DNA of 11,675 nucleotides from Rhodospirillaceae bacterium (GTDB lineage: Bacteria > Pseudomonadota > Alphaproteobacteria > MPNO01 > UBA2964): contig PATI01000079.1 of the NCBI GenBank assembly GCA_002712335.1, positions 1 through 11,675 of the forward strand, read 5' to 3'. How positions within the stretch are numbered: position 1 is the stretch's first letter; the number at the start of each line of letters is the position of its first letter. A program made the position numbers and the translations under genes. Below the pieces are notes generated by a model. That model was not told where the DNA came from and ran no database searches. It saw only the letters and a list, made by a program, of their open reading frames with translations. Of this stretch, positions 7,301-11,675 are shown piece after piece.

Positions 7301-10294
7301 AGAGCAAAGCGTACTTTAAGACCAACAATGGTTGGGCTTGGAGCGTCAATTCTTTTGGGGCCGATGGGTGGCGCTGTTAGCGCAGGTCTTTATACCCGTA
7401 TGGGGTACAAGACAGCGCAACGACTTGCCCAAAAACAATTTGTTGGTGCTTACGGATCAGACATGCTTCGTTTAGCAGACAATTTGTTAGCTGAAGCAGC
7501 AGAAGCTAGTCCTGATGTAGCAAGACAGTTACGTCAAGCTAGCGATGACATTCTTACCCAATATAAAAATATTGACAAAGTTCGAAATGAACTTGGGTTG
7601 AACTTGACTGACAAAGTTGATGAAGCTTTGACGTTGCAAGATCGTGTTGCAACTCAATTGCATGATCTAAAAGCTGGTCATATCCGAGTCGGGAACAGAG
7701 CAATTGATTCAGCTTTTGGGACTAATGGTGCGTTGCGAGAAATAAACACTAGAGCAGCTTCAGCTTCCCGAGCTACAGCAAATCTTATGGGCTTTACCCA
7801 CAAATCAATGGAAACGAAATGGAATGAGTTAGAAGAAGCGTCAACAATGGCTGGGTCTAATCCGGGTCTTTGGGACAAATTCGTAAATCAACAATTAAGT
7901 GGTTTCGGCACAGGACGCACTATTCGAACTGCTGAAGAAAAAGCAATGGTGGCGGAAAGACTTGGCATTGAAGTTGATGATGTAACAAGTGAAGTTGTTG
8001 TCGCTCATAATGAATGGACTCGCCAAATTTGGGAACCAGCGTCAGAAAGCCCCGGAATGTTTGGGCCTCCAGCACGCACAGAAGATCAAATTGTTGACGA
8101 TTTGCTTGATTGGATTAACTCGCGAGAAGCGGCTCCTCTTAGAGCCAATCTTCCGTGGATGGCAAACAGAGAAAACATTGTCACAATGCGAGGAACAATT
8201 AACAAGTTGTTGCCAGATCAACCTGAACTTGTTGATTTGCGTAGATCAATAGGAGAAGGAAACCAAGTTAGTTACCAGCGAGATGTTGCTCGAAGGCTAG
8301 ACAGTTTAGATCCTGAACGTAGAGCCGAAATCGAAGACTTAATGGAGAAAATCACAGAGAAAGACGTTAGAGCAGTTAATGGCACTCTTTGGGAAACTGT
8401 TTCTGATTTCTTTGGGTTTCAATCGAAAAGCCTCAGCCAATTTGTTGAAAGAGCGTTTGCTTCAATAGGTGGATTGCCAACTGACAATCTTGTTCGTAAC
8501 CCGTTTTTCCGTGCTCGATATGAAGTTGCCTTTAGGCGTCGGGTTCAATCACAAATTGATTTAGAAACCGGTGATTTACGAATGACCGGCGAACAAATCA
8601 ATGCAATGCAAAATGCTGCCCGGACACAAGCCCTCAAAGAAACCCGAGAACTGCTTTACGATCTAGCTGAAAACACTAGGTTCGGAGAAATCGTAGCTAA
8701 CTTCATGCCGTTCTACGGTGCTTGGCAAGAAGTAATTAGTCGTTGGGTAGGCATAACAGTCGAAAATCCAGCGCACACTTTGCGAGTGTTGCGAGCATAC
8801 CGTCGTGCAGGATCAGGCGAAGATGGCATTGTTAGCACTTACAAAGACGACGACGACAACGAATACTGGGTATTTACTCCACCAGAAAGTCTGCGAGATG
8901 GATTGCTCGGCAAGGTTTTCAATGGAGGAGCCATTCAAGATTTAGCTGGAGTTCCATTGAGATTCTCTAAATCTTCAGCAAACATGCTTTCCCAAGGGCT
9001 TCCCGGTTTCGGGCCGCTTGTTGGTATTCCAGTCAATGAAATGTTAATGAAACGCCCTGACCTTGAAGATGCAATGAAAATTGTTCTCCCGTTTGGGGTT
9101 CAATCAGGCGAAAGCGCTATTTGGCGTGGCTTTGGAGCAGTATCTCCAGCGTGGGCAAGACGGTTGAAGTCTTACTTGTCTGAAGATGAGTCTTATCTTT
9201 CAATGCAGCAAATGATTTTGCGAGACACATTGCAACAAATGGAGTTACGCAATGATGAATTTGATTTCAATAACCCTGAAGATGTCAATGAACTATTGAA
9301 AGAAATCGAAGAAAAAGCTACAAACATTTGGATTGTCCGAGGAGTTGCAGCGTTAGTTGCTCCTATTCAACCGCTGCCTAGCTCTCCATTTCAAGCACAA
9401 ATAGACAAGTACCGCAAACTTCAACTAGCTGACCCTGAGTCTTTGATTAATGGGAAAGGTGAAATCAGTTCTGCTGACGAAATCTTCCTCGAAGAAGAAG
9501 GCGACGAGTTCTTCTATCTAACTGCCCGGTTTACTCGCAACAACACAGGTATTCCAGCGACAATAGAAGGATACGAGTCAAGCAAACGACACGCTGATCT
9601 TATAGCTGCACATCCACGATACGGACGTTTAATCATTGGAGCAGAAGCAGGAGGAAGTTCAGAGTTCTCTAACGCTGCTTACCGGATTCAACAAACAACA
9701 GAAGTTGCTCCGGGTTCAGACATTATGTTCCGTGAACGTTTAGGTTTGAAAGAAACTGCTGAACAAGTTGAGATAGCTAACGGTTGGCAGGAATACCGTA
9801 ACTTTATGGACATGGTAGCTATTGAAGTTTCAAAAGCTGGTTGCATTTCAATCAATGACCCAGCATGTAAATGGCTTCGTGAACTTAAAGGCGATTACAT
9901 ATTCGAGTTAGGCCAAAGTAATAAGCTTTGGTTTGAGGATTACAGGTTGCGTGACTCGGCAGTAAACCAAGCCGAAAACATGACTGTGTTCCGCAAACTT
10001 ATTGCTGACCCAGTAATTGGTCAACGTAGCGACATCCAGAAACTTGCAGAGTATGTCAGAACTCGGGACGCATTTGCTGAAGAACTGTTTGTTCTAGACA
10101 GAGAAGGCGGTTCGTCTTCGTTGTTCTCTCGTTCTAATGAATGGCTGCTTTCAATGTGGGATGATTACAAAGAAGAATTTTTATTAGCGCCGGTAACAGC
10201 AAATCTGCGACAATTTGTTGAGTTTGATTCTCTTGCTATTGAGTCATGGCCGATAGAACTACAACGACTACAACGTGAAGTGGTGCAATCATAA
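4379..10294 (+). CDS. Giant (1971-residue) phage protein, probable internal virion / DNA-ejection protein
   Basis: One uninterrupted frame of 1971 residues, mostly predicted-helix-like, with no enzyme domain I can name. Visible elements in order: a Gly-rich amphipathic N-terminus (1-80); an IWLDPADLLVG element at 191-201; a long charged helical region (about 240-430); a small beta-rich patch at 449-482 (DVYVVQ, then VGDRVFLDPG); a second helical region; a Gly-rich hydrophobic stretch at 882-897 (SVVGLLGVAGGVARGM) preceded by RPAWAMRVLPDE; a second at 983-1005 after a very basic segment; a helix rich in Arg and Ala leading to NFMPFYGAWQE (1441-1451); LPGFGPLVGIP at 1541-1551; and an acidic C-terminal part containing the only two cysteines (1822, 1830). 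Large helical proteins with a Pro-Phe-aromatic element near a long helix occur among phage structural proteins, including ejection proteins carried inside the capsid. That role is inference from size, hydrophobic segments, low cysteine and location. A minor head or tail structural protein is the main alternative. It overlaps both neighbours by one base. Confidence 0.93.
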   Translation: MVDIGGALNRLGRIGGGFIDVVEAPIQLTMDLLLAPVREDEYDGIAGTLVGAGMDRFGQAIGGAFGPDKGLGAAFGAVPEEYRKPFRRAVDPVLDVLDWTYDNVTDRALATSFTMARVKAQRFLDGDIGGLLDLDDFSWAWEVGKSRSAGQAWAVLLNPWLDITDPEQAHEYIHSEWGQLISGTFDAMANIWLDPADLLVGKVGLASRAGKLALVAKGDDVIDMGTGVLRGQKGGKAALEARRAVLTYGDGRVPKLFGKLNEVEKAQVRTNRINNVIGEVDPTTGMRTGGSAKYIKFVDDLYQVLEDTDGAFGTGMSEGFRTTGVMDNSDDVAAISRRTEVIKKALEKEIPKRRGADTDRLAEKVAFANSRETLENVLLMELWGHAPTWDAASKAYRTYKASLGEETAYGASRRAAQTARTQADELKTQLNGPTEDLGWETIGTSKTGDVYVVQANDPPTLLVGGKRKAVNVGDRVFLDPGVQWTNQRKIATAKLRLVDRIEKLTKEAVKNERDMVRRGARASAEAADAGFLVAAMADFNFRARRGIIGEDGSLLESGFRLDPYKQDELFNGQAVVEGVGDVNQMSLVALIEQGAREMVVAQQKALPEMVATGPDVTYRMGGVDALDRFVLPKMDRQIQTLMKAGQPGRAETVMTAFGKPVRLFKEFLPQRWINFAEDASATDQFDRMLRQITRLHEKLPGDLDALLTEDQRAALRLQFQTSDKVGRAALFDRTAMRAYEEILKRAGITDEQAQLVMERIKTTQNALTEVKDKTTNFKTKDGDVVIVSARDYENGSVVGSILPYTKQQMANVALMPRFDLLVNEINKYAPGMRSSTRQTVSATIDTADKLMAQIMKHWRASALLRPAWAMRVLPDELLRAMSVVGLLGVAGGVARGMSDMRVGLMDHMKGIDSLPGTLEQMAEHPLVKPYIESLGREATALEIVAEANRKLDQKEINKMMTRSIVSEDKTRRFGRAKRTLRPTMVGLGASILLGPMGGAVSAGLYTRMGYKTAQRLAQKQFVGAYGSDMLRLADNLLAEAAEASPDVARQLRQASDDILTQYKNIDKVRNELGLNLTDKVDEALTLQDRVATQLHDLKAGHIRVGNRAIDSAFGTNGALREINTRAASASRATANLMGFTHKSMETKWNELEEASTMAGSNPGLWDKFVNQQLSGFGTGRTIRTAEEKAMVAERLGIEVDDVTSEVVVAHNEWTRQIWEPASESPGMFGPPARTEDQIVDDLLDWINSREAAPLRANLPWMANRENIVTMRGTINKLLPDQPELVDLRRSIGEGNQVSYQRDVARRLDSLDPERRAEIEDLMEKITEKDVRAVNGTLWETVSDFFGFQSKSLSQFVERAFASIGGLPTDNLVRNPFFRARYEVAFRRRVQSQIDLETGDLRMTGEQINAMQNAARTQALKETRELLYDLAENTRFGEIVANFMPFYGAWQEVISRWVGITVENPAHTLRVLRAYRRAGSGEDGIVSTYKDDDDNEYWVFTPPESLRDGLLGKVFNGGAIQDLAGVPLRFSKSSANMLSQGLPGFGPLVGIPVNEMLMKRPDLEDAMKIVLPFGVQSGESAIWRGFGAVSPAWARRLKSYLSEDESYLSMQQMILRDTLQQMELRNDEFDFNNPEDVNELLKEIEEKATNIWIVRGVAALVAPIQPLPSSPFQAQIDKYRKLQLADPESLINGKGEISSADEIFLEEEGDEFFYLTARFTRNNTGIPATIEGYESSKRHADLIAAHPRYGRLIIGAEAGGSSEFSNAAYRIQQTTEVAPGSDIMFRERLGLKETAEQVEIANGWQEYRNFMDMVAIEVSKAGCISINDPACKWLRELKGDYIFELGQSNKLWFEDYRLRDSAVNQAENMTVFRKLIADPVIGQRSDIQKLAEYVRTRDAFAEELFVLDREGGSSSLFSRSNEWLLSMWDDYKEEFLLAPVTANLRQFVEFDSLAIESWPIELQRLQREVVQS

Positions 10295-11082
10295 TGGTAG
10301 GTACAGAAGATTTCCTAAATTCTGATGGCAGTGGATTGAATCCTATTGCTGTTCAACAGTACCAAGATACTTATGTTAAAGAAGCGGTAGACACAACGGT
10401 CATTGGATTCCGTGAACAAGAACGTCAACTAAATCCAATGCAAGCCGCAGTTACTGGCATGGATCAGAGTTGGACGCAAATAACTCCGGTTACGGCTACA
10501 GGCTTTTACCAAAACTTTTCGCAAATGCCAGAAAATGAACGTAACGGCGTCATCTTAGGTTTAGCTGCTGAAGGATACTTTGGAGTAGCTGATTCAACAA
10601 ATGAAATGAAAGAACGAATGGAAGACCCAGTGCAAATTGCTGCTGCGTTAGCGACTGCGGTTAGAGATGCAGCGGCGACTGTTGCGACTGGTGTTGTTAC
10701 TGACGATTCAATGATTCCGGGTGTAGGCGAAAACTATTCAATGGATAACTTTGAAATGCTTGTTTCGGATTACATTTCACCGGGTAAAAAATATCCGCCT
10801 CCAACAATGATTAATCGGATCTTAGATAAAACCGCTGAAAGAATGATTAACAAGCGGATGAGCCCTAGCCAACAGTCAGCGTTTTATGGGGGAGTAAAGG
10901 CAGCCATTGATGCTGGCGAGTATTCCAGTGTTGATTATCAAGGGTTGGCTGAACAGTTTGTTGAAACGACTGATCCTGTGCGTGCTAGAGCCGGAGAGTT
11001 CGCTAATGCGGTAGGTGTGCTTCAGGGGGCTGTTAATCAGAAACGTATTGCGGGTTCAGTTATGCCGGGAGTAACAAGATAA
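10294..11082 (+). CDS. Alanine-rich phage protein of unknown function, coupled to the giant gene
   Basis: A 262-residue protein with no cysteine, signal peptide or clear membrane segment. Residues 1-60 are rich in Gln, Asn and Thr. A helical Ala-rich stretch follows (about 85-130, with DPVQIAAALATAVRDAAATV) that is amphipathic rather than a clear transmembrane helix. Then comes SMIPGVGENYSMDNFEMLV, a Lys-Tyr-Pro-Pro-Pro turn near 167-171, and a helical C-terminal half. No family is recognised. Its ATG lies in the stop of the giant gene (TAATG). No good Shine-Dalgarno is present: the nearest purine run, GAAGTGG at 10277-10283, is ten bases away, so translation may depend on ribosomes finishing the giant gene. 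That coupling suggests a partner made in proportion to it, such as a second internal virion protein; this is inference. Confidence 0.85.
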   Translation: MVGTEDFLNSDGSGLNPIAVQQYQDTYVKEAVDTTVIGFREQERQLNPMQAAVTGMDQSWTQITPVTATGFYQNFSQMPENERNGVILGLAAEGYFGVADSTNEMKERMEDPVQIAAALATAVRDAAATVATGVVTDDSMIPGVGENYSMDNFEMLVSDYISPGKKYPPPTMINRILDKTAERMINKRMSPSQQSAFYGGVKAAIDAGEYSSVDYQGLAEQFVETTDPVRARAGEFANAVGVLQGAVNQKRIAGSVMPGVTR

Positions 11083-11675
11083 TGAGTGCTTACGAGAAAC
11101 TTGATGAAGCTTATGCTGACGCTCGTAAAGAATTAGAGCGAAGTTTACAATCTGTTCGGAACACACTTGCAGCTTTTGACGATGACCCTACTCGTTCTTC
11201 AAAAAGACAAGACATTGTTGACTTTCTAAAAGCAGCAACGTTAGAAAAAACTGAGTTAGAAGGAAAAGTTAAAAAAACTGAACAGTTGTTAGCTCGGTAT
11301 GAAACTGAAGTTCTTAGTTGGAATCAACTTAATACTGCGTATAAAAAGATTTGGGGGGAACAGATACCGGGGTATCCGCAGACTAGAGGTTTAGACAGTA
11401 AAGAAAAACAAGATGAAGTTAAAGAGTTACGGAAACAAAAGTTACGTCGTAACAGCGTCACTCTTTCCTTAAAAGATTTAGTAAAAGATGTTTCTGAAGA
11501 ACTTGAAGACCTTGAAAAAAGAAACGCAGGGATTGAATCTGAAATTTCAGATTACGATAAACAAACTGAAGAAGAAAAACAAAAGCTTGAAGATAAAGAA
11601 GTTGAGTACGCTGAGGTACTTGGCGGTTTAGGTGACAACGCTACCGAAGATCAAAAAATTCAATGGCTTTGGGAC
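11082..11675 (+). CDS. Coiled-coil protein, 5' part only (runs off the window)
   Basis: An open frame starts at the ATG overlapping the previous stop (TAATG) and stays open for 198 codons to the right edge, so the C-terminus is missing. GGGAG at 11067-11071 is a distant ribosome binding site, ten bases before the ATG. The protein is extremely rich in Lys, Glu, Asp and Leu and has no cysteine. Two long heptad-like helices, about 1-85 and 107-185, are separated by a Pro/Gly break (GEQIPGYPQTRG, near 92-103), which suggests a coiled-coil hairpin or rod. The last residues (GGLGDNATEDQKIQWLWD) hint that another domain begins. A scaffold protein, an internal virion protein or the start of a larger structural protein would all fit; no family is recognised. 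The local sequence is clearly more A+T-rich than the terminase gene. Confidence 0.85.
   Translation, partial: MSAYEKLDEAYADARKELERSLQSVRNTLAAFDDDPTRSSKRQDIVDFLKAATLEKTELEGKVKKTEQLLARYETEVLSWNQLNTAYKKIWGEQIPGYPQTRGLDSKEKQDEVKELRKQKLRRNSVTLSLKDLVKDVSEELEDLEKRNAGIESEISDYDKQTEEEKQKLEDKEVEYAEVLGGLGDNATEDQKIQWLWD

Noticed and set aside
7989..8252. An 87-codon plus-strand frame with hydrophobic and cysteine residues inside the giant gene
   Set aside because: An out-of-frame shadow; its cysteine-rich look comes from frame-shifted reading, and no ribosome binding site or coupling was seen.
8840..8860. The peptide YKDDDDN in the giant protein, which resembles the FLAG epitope
   Set aside because: A chance acidic run in natural-looking coding sequence with no sign of engineering. 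It could matter only as a possible antibody cross-reaction.

Overview
The window is a densely packed piece of a tailed double-stranded DNA bacteriophage genome (Caudoviricetes) or a closely related prophage. It holds the packaging and portal end of the virion module. Every supported gene is on the + strand. There is no tRNA, rRNA, CRISPR array, insertion sequence or obvious terminator, and no non-coding stretch longer than about 10 bases. Two genes fix the identity: a terminase large subunit with a visible ATPase and RNase H-like nuclease, and next to it a portal-like protein. Base composition is intermediate and falls to the right; 1081-1140 has 36 G+C of 60, whereas 11461-11520 has 17 of 60. 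The standard genetic code and Shine-Dalgarno starts fit a bacterial host. The general style resembles metagenome-derived phages of aquatic bacteria, possibly actinobacteria, but the host is a guess.

Layout from left to right: the last codons of an upstream gene (1-20); a 95-residue protein with 13 cysteines (20-307); the terminase large subunit with an N-terminal helix-turn-helix-like segment (317-2254); a portal-like protein starting at GTG (2254-4014); a 121-residue proline-rich small protein (4014-4379); a 1971-residue giant protein filling half the window (4379-10294); a 262-residue alanine-rich protein (10294-11082); and the first 198 codons of a coiled-coil protein that runs off the right edge (11082-11675).

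Six of the seven gene junctions are one-base stop/start overlaps (TAATG, once TAGTG), so the block reads as one polycistronic, translationally coupled unit. The promoter must lie to the left of the window. No major capsid protein, scaffold, head protease or tail tape-measure protein is recognisable in the window. The giant protein sits where head-morphogenesis genes often follow the portal.

Working model (inference): the terminase packages DNA through the portal. The giant protein and its coupled neighbours are structural proteins, perhaps internal virion or DNA-ejection proteins, because the giant has two glycine-rich hydrophobic segments, is otherwise largely helical and has only two cysteines. 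The best candidates for something undescribed are the giant protein with its downstream partners, and the cysteine-rich small protein just before the terminase.
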